NCBI GenBank assembly: GCA_013399855.1 | Contig: VXAY01004360.1 | Coordinates: 120,319 to 184,318 of the forward strand | Length of the DNA stretch: 64,000 bases | Direction: 5' to 3' | Source: Oxyruncus cristatus | Taxonomy: Eukaryota > Chordata > Aves > Passeriformes > Cotingidae | Shown: positions 1-15,800 of the stretch, one piece after another | Position numbering within the stretch: the first letter of the stretch is position 1 | Layout of the letters: each line of letters starts with the position of its first letter | Made by a program: the position numbers and the translations under genes | The notes under the pieces: model-generated | Seen by the model: only the letters and a program-made list of their open reading frames with translations | Told to the model about the DNA's origin: nothing | Databases searched by the model: none

Positions 1-3000
1 AAAAAAAAAAAGGCCTTGCAGCTCTACTGGCAAAAACTGCTCGGGTTGCCAGGATGTGTTATTTCATCCTTGGAACCAGTGCACTGTCAGGAGTTGCACC
101 ACCACTTCGGGGTTTATTGATATAAAAATTCCAGCCCAGATACACTTGCAAGCTCCTTCTAGTGTACACTATGCCTGTGAAAAAGAGTATTTGAGAACTT
201 CTGGCATTAACAGATTATTTTTTTTTAGCACATTTTTACAGAAATGTGGGATAAACAGTAAAAATAACTTAGGCTAACAAATTCAGTGCCTAAGCAAATA
301 TTATAGGGTGCTTTGTTAGACTGGGGCTGACACTGAAGTTAGGGAAGAAAAACAAACAACAGTGTTACTTTTCTTTGAGATTTGTCTATGGTCAGTCCTT
401 TTAGATACAACTAAAACCTAAATATTGTCTCAAAAAAAAAAATCCCAAGCCACGTACTCTCCTTAATTCCTGTAAATCATATTGACATCATTTACATTCC
501 TCTGGTGTAACTGAGGGAAGAATTTGGCCAAGAAGTATTGGTACTGCTCTTTTGCCCACAGTTTTTACATATTTCATGTGGAGAGGTCTAACTTAATATC
601 AGATAGCTCATTGTCTGCTACCTTGGCAGTCAGCATAGATCTCCAAGGCCAGACCTAGTACTGGTGATAGAACAAACCAGAGGGAAAATGGTTTGGCACA
701 TCAGTGCCTAATCCATGCAGCTAGGATGGGTCCAGAGAGCAAACTTGTGTCTAGGAATATCTGCTGTCCTTGAGACATCGTTTATTCCCCAGTTGTCTCG
801 AAACTCTTCCTGTTTCCCTCCTACACAGCTCTGAGGTATTACTTTTTCTCAACTGTGCCTTCTTCTGGTTGGGAGGCAGGACTTGGCTTTTCTCTTCAAG
901 ATGCCTCACTGCTGCAGGTGCCATTAAAAATATTTTATTTGTTCATTTCCAGAAACCCAGAGAGTGAAAGAATCTGAGGTAGAGCTGAACACTACTTTGC
1001 AAATACTCTGGAAGGTATGTCCAGCTTGGCACTGAGGTTAGTCAACCCAGTTGGCAGGAGAGCAGAAAGTCCTTTTCTCTTTCAAAGATGAAATCTGAAT
1101 GTCTGCCAGCTTCCTGTAATTACAAGCCCCAAAGAGTGTCTTCTCTGATGTAACTAGAGCTCTATGGGTTTTGTCATTTCATGTATCAGTTACCACTTAG
1201 TGCTACATCACCAGGCCAAGTTGGGAATTTCTTTTGTGGGGAGACCTCTTTTATTAATAAAATAAGAACCACATTCGTTCTCCAACATCAATCTCTGTTG
1301 GCTACTTTCTTTTTGTCCCCTAGTGCAGAGTTTCAGTCAAATGCTCCTGGGGAGTATCCCTTCTCTCTTGCTTGCCTCTTTGCCTGCATTTAATTCTGCA
1401 TCAGTATATACAGTCATCTTTTTTTTCTCTGTGATAATTATTCCCACTCCAAAACAATAAATACACTTTCTGAACAACCTGTTAGAGTCACTGTGGGTTG
1501 AAGTTACTATGGCTCCTGGTATTTGCCATGCCTGCCCATGACTACCAGTACCTCAAAGTCACACCTGACTGTACAGTCACGCCCATTGCATGTGGCAGTG
1601 AGATTGCAGGAAGCTCCTGACTGCTGCCCAGCTGGAGTCAGGACTTAGGAGGAATATCACTGGCTGCAGGTTGAACCTGAATCAGATTTTTTCAAAATCT
1701 GCTGAGAAACTGTTAAACACTCAGATGACTTGCCAGTGCTGAATGTTGTCCTGTCTGCACCTGGTTCTGCACCATACAGAAGGTAGCAACCAAAACAGCT
1801 TTATATTGGAGGGTCAGTGACGTAGATGTACAGGTTGTGTCTGAAAATTGATTCACCTGGTATGATGGGGAACTCTGACTTTCTTGGGCCCTTATGGAAG
1901 AGTCCTCAGAGGCTTGTGTAACGCAGGTAATTATTGCCCTTCGTGTATTCACCTTTCTCCATTCCTGTCCCTATCAGGTAAGGACCCACTGCTGGAAGAC
2001 AAGTCTTTTCCTGCCTGTGACTGAAGTGTTATCACAGGAGATTAAGAGAGAGGAAGATTATGAAGAACATTTTGCTAAGCATCTTCTTGTCTCCAGGGGG
2101 AATCTCTGGCAGGGTTCTGCCCCACTAGGGGCTTACATTGGAGCAGTGGCTGCTGCAGACAGGGGAAATATGCTTTAATTTTTTACTTTGTTGGTAGAAA
2201 TACTGTGGAATAAAGAATTCCTGGAAGGTAAAGGAGAAAGTAATACAGCAGCTGTTACAAAACCATCTAACTGCCCATATCCTTGTACATTTGCTTAGCT
2301 CCTGTTCTTTAACTTTTCTTTCAAGATGAAGCTAAAGGAGAGAAAACTGAAAAAATAAACTAACAAAGTAAAAGGAGACCTGACAGTGAGCAGACATTCT
2401 TTCCCAAAATAAGTGACCGATTTTGTTCAGTAAGCAACAGACTCTGACTCTGGCTTCAATTCTGCAGCTGAAACACCCCATGCCTGTGATCTGTGAGCTC
2501 CAGCCACAGCTTTCCCAGTGTGCATCCCAGGTCTCACCTCTCCAGTGTTCCTGGTGGCAGGTGATGCAGTCAATCTCCCACCACAGCTCTTCTGTGCCTC
2601 TGAGCCTCACTCTCTCCACTACCCAGGCAGTGACATTCATAGGCCTTTAGGACCAAAATCAGTCCAAGCCTCTAGCGCTCTGTTAGCTTGAGCTGGAGTT
2701 ATGCAGTGGAAAACTGAGAGATTGAAAGGGCTGAGAAATACCGTAATATTATATAAATCTTGTTTTCTTATGAGTAACTTCTAAAATTGTATTCAAATAA
2801 GCCAAAAGCATGGAGAAACAGCCTTCATGTGTTTGCCACTTGCCAGTTAGAAACCTCTGTGTGCAATGATTTACAGTTTATTGCCAACCACACTGTCATT
2901 GATACTTGAAATTATTTTACATCAGAAGGTTTTTGCAGATTTTGAAAACATTTGGTTTTGGTCTGATGGGACTTCTGAGTCTTTTGTAAGGTTGTTGGTT

Positions 3001-6000
3001 TGCTTTTTGTTCTTTGCTTTAGAATTGCAAGCTCCATCCCTTCCATTAACCTTCCTCACCACTTGTTCTCATAATTTATGAAAATATGAATATTATTTTC
3101 CGTGCTTATAAACAATTTATTTTTTTAATGAACCGTAATCAGAAAATATTTCTGTGACCTTCAGGGAGTCAGCCTAAGTAGGTTTTGGAGCCTGAGGTAC
3201 CCAACTAATTTTGAACAGTTGAAACTTAGAAGGAAAGTGCAACTGAAGTTTCAGTTGGTTTGGGTTTTGAAGCAATCACAAGCTCAAAAACCTATGAAGG
3301 CAATTCGTTCTTCTGACTATTCAAAGAAGGCAAATTTTTTCACTTGTTCACTCATAGCTTCAGTGTCTATCCATGAGATTACCTGTGTGAATTAATCCCC
3401 AAAAAGAAAAGCTTCAGAAAACTTATGTGAACATCTAACAATACAGCAGGAAATAGAGCTGTAATCTTGTATGTTACCTTATTTGGATTGTGCATAATAA
3501 TTTTTACTATGAAAACAGAAATATTTTTAAAGGTTGAAGAGAGAGAGCAACTACAGCATGAAAAAGCGTTCTTTCAGGAAAAGTTAATCACCACTAGTTT
3601 TATCACTGGAATAAGTATTTTCTTGCTACTACTGTAACACAGAAAACCGTTTTGCTTCTTACATTACTTGTAGTTCAGTCAGTCACTCATGATAATCAGT
3701 GATAAAGCTTCTGCTGATAAGAACTAACGAAAATAAGTTATTCTTAGAAGTATAAACATACATTTTCCATAAAATATATCTCATTTCCAGTGATAAAACT
3801 AAGAAACATGACTGTTTTGAAATTACATTTTTTATTGTTCATCTCAAACCCGGAATTCCCCAGGAAATTTCAGTGGAGTCGAAAAATTCACAGCAAAATG
3901 TTTGATTTGGTCAAAAAGCCTCTTCAAGATTAGATTAAACTATTTCAAGCAGTTTTACAATAGACTCTAAATTGTGTCTTTAATCCAATAAAAACCCATC
4001 TAATGAAAGCCATCTGCAAGTAGTATCATAGTTACTCCTCACCCCATCCCTATTCCTGCTTGAAGCTTCTTTGTATTGGCAGTTACTATGAGTGGCCATT
4101 GGTTTCCAGCAGAAACCTAGTAGTTCAAATATCAGTTCAGCCAGTTAGGACTTTCTGCTTCTTGCTGCCTCTCATGTTGGCTCGTGCTACATGTCTGAGC
4201 CAGTCATGATCACTGTGCAGCTCATTTTGCCCATCTGATAAGAGGATACTGTATTTGCCTCCCAGGTGTGTTGTAGGGACACAGTACTAACTGTTTGCTA
4301 AGACCTACTGTGGTACTTGAATTGAAATCCTGCAGAAGGGCAAAATTTCACAATGGAGTTGCAGCAGAGACTCACATAATCATACTTCATGTTTCTCCAG
4401 TCTAAAGAGTTTTACTCAGGGTGTAGTGAAATGAAATGATGGCTAAACTAATTTAAGACATTTGAAAGTCTTTGTTTCCACCCCTGTGCTACATCTCACA
4501 GTCCAATTACTTGTGCTAGGATCTGATTTTGGGACCACACTGTCCTTATCAGTACATTGACCTGAATGAGAAATTATGTTGGTGAGGAGAGACTTAGTTT
4601 TAACTAGTTAAGTTTCCTGATACGCTTTCAGCATCTTCCAGAAAAATTCAAAGTGAAACAAATAGCAGGGCAGTGAAATGCAGCACACAGGCAGAGACAA
4701 GCAGGTGAAATGGGCAGAAGTCCTTAAACTGAGTTCACCAGCAAACCCCTCCACTGAACTGCACCTCAGAGAGGCCCTCCCTCCATGCTCGGTAACAGTA
4801 GTTACTCCCAGCACAATAATAAAATGTCACATTGCAAAATATGCAGGAAACATGGGAGTTAGGAGTCAGAGTGAGTCACACTGTGGAGCTGGGAACCTAG
4901 AGGCACTAGAAGTAAGTCACACACCAAAAGTGGATTGGACAGCAGTAAGAGAGCAAATCTGAGTGCAAGTGTCCTGCATCTTGATTACAAAGCTCATTTT
5001 ATTTCCCATGCTGCAGTACACATTTTAGATAACTATCCAACTATTTCACTCTTTTTGCAATTAAAACACAGCTTTGATTCCATTTTAATTGAAATTTCCC
5101 ATGAGTGAAGTGCTACAGGTGCCCTGGAGAAAATTGGCTTACGGAGGTTGGCTAGTCATGTATGACACAGGAGTATGAAACAAAGGATGGGCAGTTTGAT
5201 TGAAAAGTAATTATTTTTTTGAGTGCACTTAAACTCTCACAATGAAAAGAAGGAGTCTTTGAAATACTTATCTCCATATATGTTGGCATTATTATAGAAT
5301 GCTGATATTAAAAAAAAAAATCTATGAGAACAGTTGAGAACACGGTGAGCATGCCATTACTGTGTCAATCTTGTGAAGGGAGCCTCAGATGTGTCCCTGA
5401 GGGACTCTCTGGAAGAGTAAGGATCTGTCCTGTGTGCCTTTTTAAAGATAATCCTCCAAACTTTTTAGAACTCCAACTTTTCATGTTGTTGGAGATCTTG
5501 AGAAAAAAAATCTTATCTTTTGATTTTCTGTATTTCAATTTTTTCTGAAAGTGACTTTTGAATATTTATTTAAATTTTTCTTTAAATTCAGGTAGATCTC
5601 GGCACATCTGAAGAGGTGATTCTAAGGTCACTTATGTGTGGTTTAGTGTTTATGCATAGTTGTCTACCTCTCAACAGCATTTTCCAAGAGTTTTTTAAAC
5701 AGAGAAGGGCTCATGTGTCAGCAGCATGAGGCAATTCTCCTCTTTTTCCTTATCCCATCCCTCAAGTGTAAAGAAAAAAAAAATAATTAATCAAAGAAAC
5801 AAATGTGAAATTCTTCATTCTCACTACAATACGCGGTTGTCCAGGAGGTGTACTCTTCTTGGGGAAGGGGAGTGCCTTCCCCTGACACAAAATGACAGCT
5901 TTAATTATCCCATACATTCGTGATTTGTTTTGGAAACTTATTTTGACACATGCAGAGCCAGAAATTGGAATAGCTTAAGGGAGAAAGGAAACCTGTCACA

Positions 6001-9000
6001 GATGTGAGTGGCAGGGCAAGAACAAAAGACTGAATTTCCTCTTTGCCACCACAGGTCTCTGGGTTGCCATCTTTTTTCGTAGCAAACTGGAGAAGAAAAA
6101 ATTCCTGAAAGGAAAGCTTTGTCTTATCAAGTGTGATAACATCTGACAAACTGTACAGATCTTCCCCTCTCCCTTCCCCTCTCTTTTGTAAAGGTTGGGG
6201 CTAGGCTAACGACAGAGTAGCAGGTCACTGACCTATTAGCCTCTACCATCATTTTACCCCAGGCCCTGAATGATATCTGCAGACAGGTCCATTTGGAAAG
6301 AGAGGCAATAAGGTCACCACCTCCCCATTTCCTTTTCACCACTATCTCTGCAGCAGCTTCTCTGGGCTTGACTTCTCCATCAGTAATTGATGTGTTGAAA
6401 GTTAAGCATGTGCTTAAGTGCTTTGCTGGAGTGGGGCCAGCATGTGCAGCACCTGGAAAGGTCTAGTCCCGGGCAAAGGAGGGGCTGGCTCAGAGCAGCT
6501 GCCTGTGTCTCCTCATGAAGCTGCTGAGAAGCTGGGCTTGAAAACCACCATTTACCTTGGTCTTCTTGCTGCCAGCCCTGTCCAAGGAGCTGTATACTAC
6601 CAATGCAGAATGTGCAGAAATCTAAACTACTTTAAAATATAACATGATAGATGATTTTCTTTATGTTGTCTTAGAGAAATGAGACACTTGTCATGATCTG
6701 CATATCTCTGGTTGCGTTTCACTACTCCCCCTGCTCTATCTCCTTTGAATCCATTCATCAAATTGATAGAGTAAAAACAATCACTGAAAAAATTAAGATC
6801 TTCCAAATTTCATTAAAGTAGATGGCCAGAAATACTTGCTAAGATGGAGAAAGAGCCAAGGGATCCTCCAACTGCTGAAATATTGAAATCATCTTCAATG
6901 ATATGACATGTTCTTGCGAAGCCAGCCAGTCTTAGTGCTTCCAGAACAACTTCTAGGTACTGTGTGTCTTTAATTAGAGTGCATTATATATTGACCTGAC
7001 TCTTAAAGCTGGGACTCTTGGGGAAAAAACACTAAGAAAAAGGTACTTCCTTGATTCCCCAGGGCTCCCAGCAAAGCTGAAAGGAACCACTAGCATTAAT
7101 AATTAAAGCAAAACAAAGGGGGGGAAAGTATTTAAATTCTTCCTGTTTGACCACTACTCAGCAATATTCTGCAGACAGGTCTTTGCATTGTGCTAATAGA
7201 ACAGCTTTTCTGAATTTGAGTAAGGACTGTATATAAATTTTGTGTTAAAGAAACAAACCAACTAAAAGATTTAACATAGAGCATTTCATTCAAGTGCTCT
7301 TCCAGGAGGTTGAAAAACACAAAGAAGAGTAACAGAAAGATTGAAGTTACTTCTGCAGTAAAGCAGTCTTGAAAATAGCTTCATTGATCTTTTAATTATG
7401 AAAACTTCTATGCAATTCAAATTCCTTGATGCTGCTGAAAAGGAAAAGAAGAAAGAAAAAAAGAAAAAAGAGAAGTGTTTTAAACCTCTTTGAACAGATC
7501 AAATGCAAACTCGAAGTCTATGTTATTTGAGGAATTGATAGTAAAGTACTTATATTGTTCTCATATTGTCTCTTAGAAGATACGGAGGATGGTTTTGCGA
7601 ATCTCATAACTTAGACTTCTGTGGAAGTACAGAAACTTTTAATACTGGAAATGGTAAACAAAATGTCTCAAAGAAGCTTTGGCAATTTCAGGAGTTGGAG
7701 TAGTGGGAGTTGATGCCTCTGCTGTCTCACATGGAGCAGGACATTACAAAATTACAGCCACTCACCAGTTACAGACACCAGCAGCGTCACTGTATTTAGA
7801 TATGTTTCTGTGAAAGGACAAGTGCAAGGCTCCAAAGGCCTTGGAAGGCTCCAGATGCTCCTGCACACAACAAATGCAGTCCAAGAGCCAGTACCGTCTT
7901 TAGCAAAATCTGTGTAATATTATCTGCACCAAAAAATGGGGATTAATTCAGCCACTTGGTCTGTGAAGCAAAAAGCAGGGGTAAAAAGCTTGCTTTCTAG
8001 GGTTTGCTGAACACAAACTGTGCTTGAAATAAACTGTAACCTGTAGCTGGTGATATTGCTTTTAACTGCAGATGTGCTGAAATGAGCAACTACTTCTCTT
8101 CCTCTTAAAAGGGAGAGATGGATGCAAACACAATAATGTTTTCTTTAATGTTACTTTTGCAATTCCTACTATACAGATAAGCCAGGCTTAGACTTTGATT
8201 TCATGACTAGAAGTCAAGGGGGACAGAGTTCTAAGGTAGATAAGGGCTTGGTCCAAAGTTCACTGAAGTCAATGGCAGCATTTCCACTGTCTGTGTGATT
8301 TTCAGATCAGGTTGCATAGCTGTAAATAAGAAGATTCTCTTGAAGATGAAATATGAAAATTCATGTGAAGTAAGTAGCACAAAAGCAGAAGGTGAAACTA
8401 AATTACATTATCATTACCTCATAAAGTATTAACAGGACCTTGCATTTTTAAAAGCAATGGGTTTTGGTTTGGTTTGGTTTGTTTTTATCTAGTTTTTCCC
8501 TCTGTGTTGTGCTGCTCTACAGTGCACACATGGCACACTGCAGTGATTATGTGTCTTAAGCCTCTGGTACCACTCACTGACTGATAAAGAGGTCAGAGGG
8601 GGAGTCTGGGTGATGATAGTGGAGAGAAATATTCCAGAAGAAGACTTACAAAGGGCTGTGAACTGTGGAAATTCACTCTCTTACTGTCACCAGCTATTAG
8701 CAGGGCCATTAATAACACAACTTCCAATGTATAGGTGCATTAGCTGTTGTCATACTCTAGTGATGGACCTTCTATAGGACAGAGAGATCAGTGTCTTTAT
8801 ACTATAGGATAGTAACAGCCCTGTGCTAACTTCCCTCTTCCCTTCACTCTGATTTGTAGAAGGGAAAGATATAGTTCACACACTTTTCTGTGGTTTTTTA
8901 ACTCTTTTATGCACCAGTCTTTCATATTGTTTGGGGCAAGTGCTGTACGCAGTGATTTTAACACTCCTGCTTTCAATGTTAACACGTTACATGTTCTCCA

Positions 9001-12000
9001 CTCAGGAATTTGTAAATACTTGCTGTTGGGTTACTTTGGTTTGAAACTGAGTCATTTGATACTATTTCTATTCTCAATTGCATGATTTCTATCCCTGAAG
9101 AAATTGTACAATTTCTGCTTGCACACTCAGTGGACACTTCTCAACATGTTGGTGATATAACAGCTCAAGGTTTGCAAATAGGTCAATTTCAAACTTCATA
9201 GCAGAACATCAATTTTTGACATTTTAAAGCTTAATTTATGTGAACTGGCAACACTGCAAGTGTCTTATATGTTGACCTGGATAGAAAATTGCTGTAAAAT
9301 TCATGTGAACCTTTAAAATGTATTTTTATTCATTATTTATTTTGGTTTATAATTCAATGCATATCCTTTTTACAGATTATAGTCCATTCCCTAACCAAAG
9401 CAGGTATTTTTTTTAATTGTCATTATAATGCTTTCTTTTGATGGCTTTTAAAAGGTTCTGATGAGAAGTATGTTTTCTTTATAAGAGAAAATTGTCATTT
9501 GGCCTCTAGAAAGAAAGGGAAACAAGCAAATTGGAATGAGATAATGATAAAATGCAAATTTGTGGTGGAAATACAGAGATGTTTGGCATATTTCTTTGTA
9601 CATCTAGCGAACTCAGCAGAAAACCTATCAGTCTTTAAAAAACCCATGGCATTCTATTTCTGTCCTACAGATTCTAGTGTTTATAACCTGAGACGAAATA
9701 TGAAGCTCCAATTAAATCTGTGAGGGTATATTACAGTTCTGTGAGCAACTAAAATGAGATTTTATTCTTTGTGGGTACGTACCAATTTATTAATCTATTT
9801 CAAATTCCAGAAAATCAGAACTGAAAAAATAATCCAAGAACCTTTTACAACTGCAATGAAATATATATGCTTATGCCATTTTCTATTTCCCTTTAACATT
9901 TCAATCTTTTCTTGAACATTGAAGTGATTGCATTTCACTGGCATGAATATTAGAGAAAAGGAATTAGTAAAGCTGGTTGAATATTCTCCCATGAGACTAC
10001 TCCAAAAAATGCCTGTGCAACAGTTCTTGCAGGAAATGCTTTCCTGTTTGTCAAATTCAGATAACAGCAATGATATCATATGATGCCAAAAGACTGTCAC
10101 AACCAGGCTCAAACTTGGCAGATAGGCAATTTATTTTGAAGCAAGTATATTTGGGGGGAATTATCAGTATGAAAACTTCGATATTTCTGTGGATTGCCTG
10201 ACAATCAGAGAACATGTCCAGAACAATAAATACTTTATATCCTGAATTGTTAGCAATGGTCTAAAAACACAGAGTAATAGAGGAGACATTTAAAAGGAAT
10301 TTTTCTCAAAGCCTTTCCATGGTGCTTTCACAGGCATGCCTGGAGCACATGTCTGAACTTATTGTCACTGTAGTTTCAATCTATCATAAATACTGGGAAT
10401 ATCATGTTTGGCCATGGCAGAGGCATGGGGTTGGCACAGCAAGACAAGGCAGCAGATAGAATTTCTGTGACTAAAAGCAGAGGCAGCCTTATGGAACAGC
10501 ATTTACAACAAATAAAGCTTTTGCGTTCTTATTAGGGAGGACTAGGATTTGCTGAATAAGAGAAGCTAAACATTTCCTGTCATATTTTCGTTAGATGTCT
10601 TACTGACCTAAGAACCTCAGAAGAAACCTTATTTTAAAATGGATCTAAGCAAGCAAGACAAATATATATGCCTGGTGACCTGATGGGTAGACAAAAAAAA
10701 AAACAGGGATGACTCTGGAAGGAGGTGTGTCCTGACAGGAAGTCAATGGAAAGATGACATATGTATGTACTTGTGCCTGCTCTTTTTGTTTGTTTGTTTG
10801 TTTGTTTTTTTCTGAGAAGAATATGCTGAGATAGCAATTTTATTTTCCTTAACCTTAACTCACATGCTTATTCCCAATGATAATGTCTATTTTTCTTGGG
10901 AAAGTTAGCACGGCAGGGTCTGCTCATTCCTTCCATCAGATATGCAGCCATACGAAGACAGAACCATGTCTGTCTCACTGCACTTTGATCTATAGCTTCT
11001 CAGCTGCTGTGCTGTATGTTATTGAAAAGGGGTAGGTTAAATACTCTATGATACACAGTACATGATAGTGCTCAAGTGACTGCTGGCCACGGGCTAGAAA
11101 GAGACTATACATCTGGATTGCTACTTTATAGCCAAAATCAATCTCCATATTTTGAGTCATTATATGATCCTCCTACCTAATAAGGAGAGACCTCTGTTTT
11201 GCTCCAAGCTAGAGGAAAGACAAATATTTTCCCTCTTATCCTGGAAGAGAAGTAGACAGTGTCTTTCCACATGCTTTCTTTAACCTTTGCTGTTCATCTT
11301 TTGGTCCCTAAGCTTATTATTACTGTTCAGTGCTTGTTATGAAATCACTGACTTATGTCTTCTGTTTGTCTGGGCCTGTGTAATGTCAGATGCTTTGACA
11401 CTGACTTTCAGGCTGGCCAGGGTGAAATCAAATCACAGCTTTCTCAAGCTACTAGTTGAGACACTCTGGCTGACATAGCTGCCATTAAATAACTGTTCTT
11501 TGTGAAGTTGCTAGTCCAGTACCAGTGGCTGGGGAAAATCAAAACAAAATAACACTAAGTCCTGTGGTTGTGGAATGACATCACATGTGTTTGGTGTCAT
11601 GCTGGGTATGTTAAGTTGAAGTTTGTTTCCATTCAAGTGGCTTCTTTGGCAGCCAGGATGTGCTGATGTGCTGTTGGAAATGATTGTTCAAGAGAAGTCT
11701 GTGGGGATGGTTTTAATGAGTGATTCAACAAGACTCAGACTCTTACAGAATTCGGCCTGGTAAAGGAGAGCTTATGTTTAAGGAGAGAAGAAAAAATGAG
11801 GAAAGAACACGAAGTTTATGGAAAAGACATGAACATGACCAGAGGAAAGAAAATAAACTGAGAAGAAAGGAAGTACAGGACAGAAACAAGAAGAAAGAAG
11901 AATGATGGGATGGCACCAAACACACTACTCTATACCCTACTCCATAGTAAGAATGTCAGAAGGAGAATTAATCTGTTTCAAGTTGTCTGTGAAACATTTA

Positions 12001-12697
12001 TCTTACTCAGGGAACTGGACCCTGATTGTAGGCCTTGACATAAAAAACCACAATCTATTATGAAAATTGGTTTAAGCTAAATTCATGTTAACTATGTGAA
12101 CTTCTCTCTCAGTAATTATGCACAGAGTTGTTAAACCCTAAAAAGTTCCAGGTACTTAAAACTTTCCAGTTTGCCTCCATTCACCTTTAAATTTTCATTT
12201 CTTTTTTTACAACATCAATAAAGAAAATGAATCATCTGATATTAGCTGTGTGTCACAGATCTTGTTATTCACAGCTTATGAAAAATTGCCTGTCATCTGC
12301 CAGCTTCCTTCAGTTATGGTCTGGACACCTACAGAGTTGATAGATTGTCCTGTTGGTAGCACATGTGGCATATAAGTGCCTCTCATCAGGCTTGACTGAG
12401 GACATCTGCATTTATCAGTCTGCAGCTCTTCAACCTGCTAACACCCATTCCTAAGAGGATAATTTTACACTTGAAGTAACTGGGTGAAAAAAGACAAAGT
12501 TTCCAAACTAAACTAGAGCAAATTTGGTAGGCCATCATGAGGTCACATTCTTTTCTTAGAGTGCTTTGATCCTACTACAACATCCTTGAATTCACTGTTT
12601 TTTCTCCTCTGCAAAGGTTTAAACCAGAATCCCAACTTCTCTGTCTTTTCTCTGTAGCATAACCAATGAACCTAGGAATTAAAAATGGAAAAGCTTT
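1..12697. other. No gene seen
   Basis: AT-rich DNA with stops in all frames every 60-90 codons and no run of residues I recognise. No exon flanked by splice sites with family similarity, and no LTR or CR1 detected by eye. It could be intergenic DNA or part of a long intron. Confidence 0.6.
10783..10807 (+). repeat. (TTTG)n microsatellite
   Basis: About five TTTG units followed by a T run. Confidence 0.85.
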
Positions 12698-12810
12698 CCG
12701 GATCACAGCATAGCTGAGATGTGAAGGGGAGTTCTAGATGTCTCTAGTTCAGCTCCCCTACTTAAAACAGGATCAAGAGCAACTCACCTAGCACCTCAAA
12801 TCTGTATGCT
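12698..12810 (-). mobile_element. Old CR1 LINE scrap
   Basis: ggatcacagcatagctgag, tctagttcagctcccctac and acaggatcaagagcaactc follow the CR1 3' consensus with many changes. Ends are uncertain. Confidence 0.5.
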
Positions 12811-15800
12811 TTCCTTGCAACTCTAAAATCAACAGCCCAGTCCTGTGATTCACCTCTGCAAGGAACTTTTGTGGATGCGTAATTACCCACCTATTCCAGT
12901 GGAAAGTACTCCTATCAGTGGGTGATCACAGAACTCAGCTTTGAGCCCAGTGCTGGGAGAAAGCACGACAGATACCAAACTACCTCCCAGTTCCCCTCCC
13001 TTTCTTTGCAGAAGATCAGCAGGGATAGTCTTTTACCTGTCATTTTTAGCAGGAACGTTTGAGCATGGAAATGCCTCCAACCTACTCAGGACTAGATCTG
13101 TCTCCCTCTGAATATCATTTCCTCCATTGCTCTGCCAGTATCCCAGACTGTTGATTTTCTGGGCAGGATGCATGGTTCATCTGTTAGCTCAGGCCCTTGC
13201 CTAAGGACGTGGTAGTGAACATGTCCAGTTTATCCTGGAGGGGACTCCAAGCTGAGTTGACACAGACCAATAAGTTGTCTGTTTTATTTGCAAATTTCTA
13301 CTGGTAGCCAGAGGCTGTCTGGACACATTTAATAAATTTTTTAAAAAGTAAATAAAAAGCCACTACATTTCATTTGAACTTAATTGGCACAGGAAGAACT
13401 CAAAAGGGAGCTATGTAAGGTTTTATGGGGGGTTCTTTCGACAGAAGCCAACATTTGCCAAAAGACAGAAAAAAACACAAACCCATTGCCAGAACTTTGT
13501 TTCTCAGTCACACTGCTCTTCTACATTACATATCAGCAAAGAATAAAATCCAAACATAAAGAAATACAAAGATTCACTGGCTGTCAGTATAAATTTGTAT
13601 TTCTTACTTGTCACTCTCCATTTTGCAAGTCACAATATCTGCAATTATTTCAGAACACATTTAGATTGTAACAGTAGAAGAAATAAGGATATTTAGGATG
13701 CAGAGGGAAAGTAATAGGGGGAAAAAGATTAAAAAGTTTAAGAAAGATGAGTGAACAAGGAAATTTGAGGTGTTGGAGTTGTGTGGCTGTTTTCCATAGA
13801 CTTGTTCATGGTTTAGTATGCTCTGTACTTATATAATGGTGTTCCTTAATTTCTTGTGCCCCACTTGTGTTAAGTTGTATCAGTTGTGTTATATCAGTTT
13901 TCCAAAATTGCTGCTAATTAGGGAAATAATACTGACCAGTTTCACTGTAGCAGACATTTTCAAGATGGGAGTCTTCAGCTGAAACAAGATGAGGGGTCTA
14001 TCACTCTATGATAAAAAATACGATCATGGAATAGCCAGCAATTTACTATACAAATCATCTGTTTCCCCTCTGAGTAAAAGAAGCTATTCACATAAAAATC
14101 ATATATTTATACTTAAATTAGTATTTATAACATGGCTTTCTTTTTCTTTTATTTCTTTGCCATCATCAAAATCAACTTTTTCTGAAATGTAAACAAATTA
14201 CTTCCCTGGCAGTTTCTGGGACCCTTGGGATGCCACCTTTTTCCTGGACTGCAGTGACACCTAGTGCTCACACCCTAAAGGTGAGAACATCCTGTGCTTT
14301 TGGCTTGTCAGGTTTCGAATATTTTCTCATTATTATGCACTGCCAAACAACACTGTCAAGATCGTTAATGCAGTCACACCACTTTATTTATAGTGGTTTA
14401 GATCTGCGGGGGGCTGGGAAGTTCCTCTAATGTGAACATTTGTATGATAGTCTGTGCTGAGGCAGTACTGGCCGAAGGCAGGACAGGGGCAACAGCATCT
14501 TTGTAACAAAGCTGGGATGTACCCTCATCTCTTCTGAACATGAAAGCAACACTTGGGATCCTGGCCTAGGGAGGCTTTTCACACAGCATTTTCAAGGTCT
14601 GGCCTTCCAAATGGCTGTGAATTAAGCCCTGAATGCAGGGCTTATAACGTCCAAAGGCTGCCACACCTGAAGGAGTATCCAATAACAAAAAATGAAAAAT
14701 TTGGAGTATCTCTAGTTCAATTTATCATGTAGTCTACAAATGAGTAGCTCCAATGGGATTCATTATGTCTTGGTCATGACTTTGCTGCCACTGTGTATGT
14801 TGGACACTGGCTAGTCAGAACGAGCCTCAGAAAAAGCAGGACACCACGAACCAGCTGGTTTCTTCTATCTTACTTCTCTGTATGTTTGCAACCACTGTGC
14901 TTAGTGCTGTAAAACCAATGTTTTCACCTCTCCAGACCACAGCATACATTTCTGCAACTTCTCTTCTGTCTGTCCGCACTGTGCAATGCTATGTAAGTTA
15001 CCAGGAATCTCCCCAGAGCAGGCAAAAAACAGCAGGGTTTCTACCCTTCTTCCAAAAAAACATCACAAACAAAATCAGGACCCCTAACTTTTTACCTTTG
15101 TTTCCTGCTATTAATAGGTGGCTGGCATCCTAAAAATGAGGAAGGCAGAAGTGTATCCTATATAAAAAGATAATATAACTACAGATATCCCATACAAAGC
15201 ATCTTCCATCTGACAGAGCTGGAAAGTCATGCTGCAGAGGAACTCTTGGTGAGAGTGCATGCAATTGCCTCACCAAACTCTAGCTTCTTTTCCTTCCAAA
15301 GAAACAAAATCTCAGCTTTACATGTTATCTCCAATGGTTAGGTGCCATTTCTTCTGATTCTTTTGTGGGTTTTTTGAGTTACAATCACTTCCTTCCCACA
15401 AAATTCCCCCAAAGTATTGTTAGTTCATTAGTAAGTTTTAATAACAGAGTAGTATACTGAAACTGGGTAGTATGCCTTCAAATAGATTGTGAACTTAGTA
15501 TGGGTTCTTGCATTACCTGCACAAACTTCACAGAAGCAACCATGCTTGCCTGTTGCCTGATACTTCTCGTAAAACTCACCTGTGCTCAGACCATTTGCTC
15601 ACACCCTAAACTGTCTGAGAAGGGCACACGCTGCCTCACATCCAAAATGGGGCTCAGCCCTTCAAGAGGGATTCTTTTGTCCCACACTCCTTGACCACTG
15701 GCTCCAGAAAGTTGGGCTGGGTTTGTAATCACCTTCTTCTCTCAGCTAGTTTGAGATGGTGCCATTTGCCATTGGTGAGACTGCGAATGACATGGAGGGG

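Noticed and set aside
11720..11925. Lys/Arg/Glu-rich frame
   Set aside because: A purine-rich stretch gives charged residues on one strand and Ser/Leu on the other; no other support.
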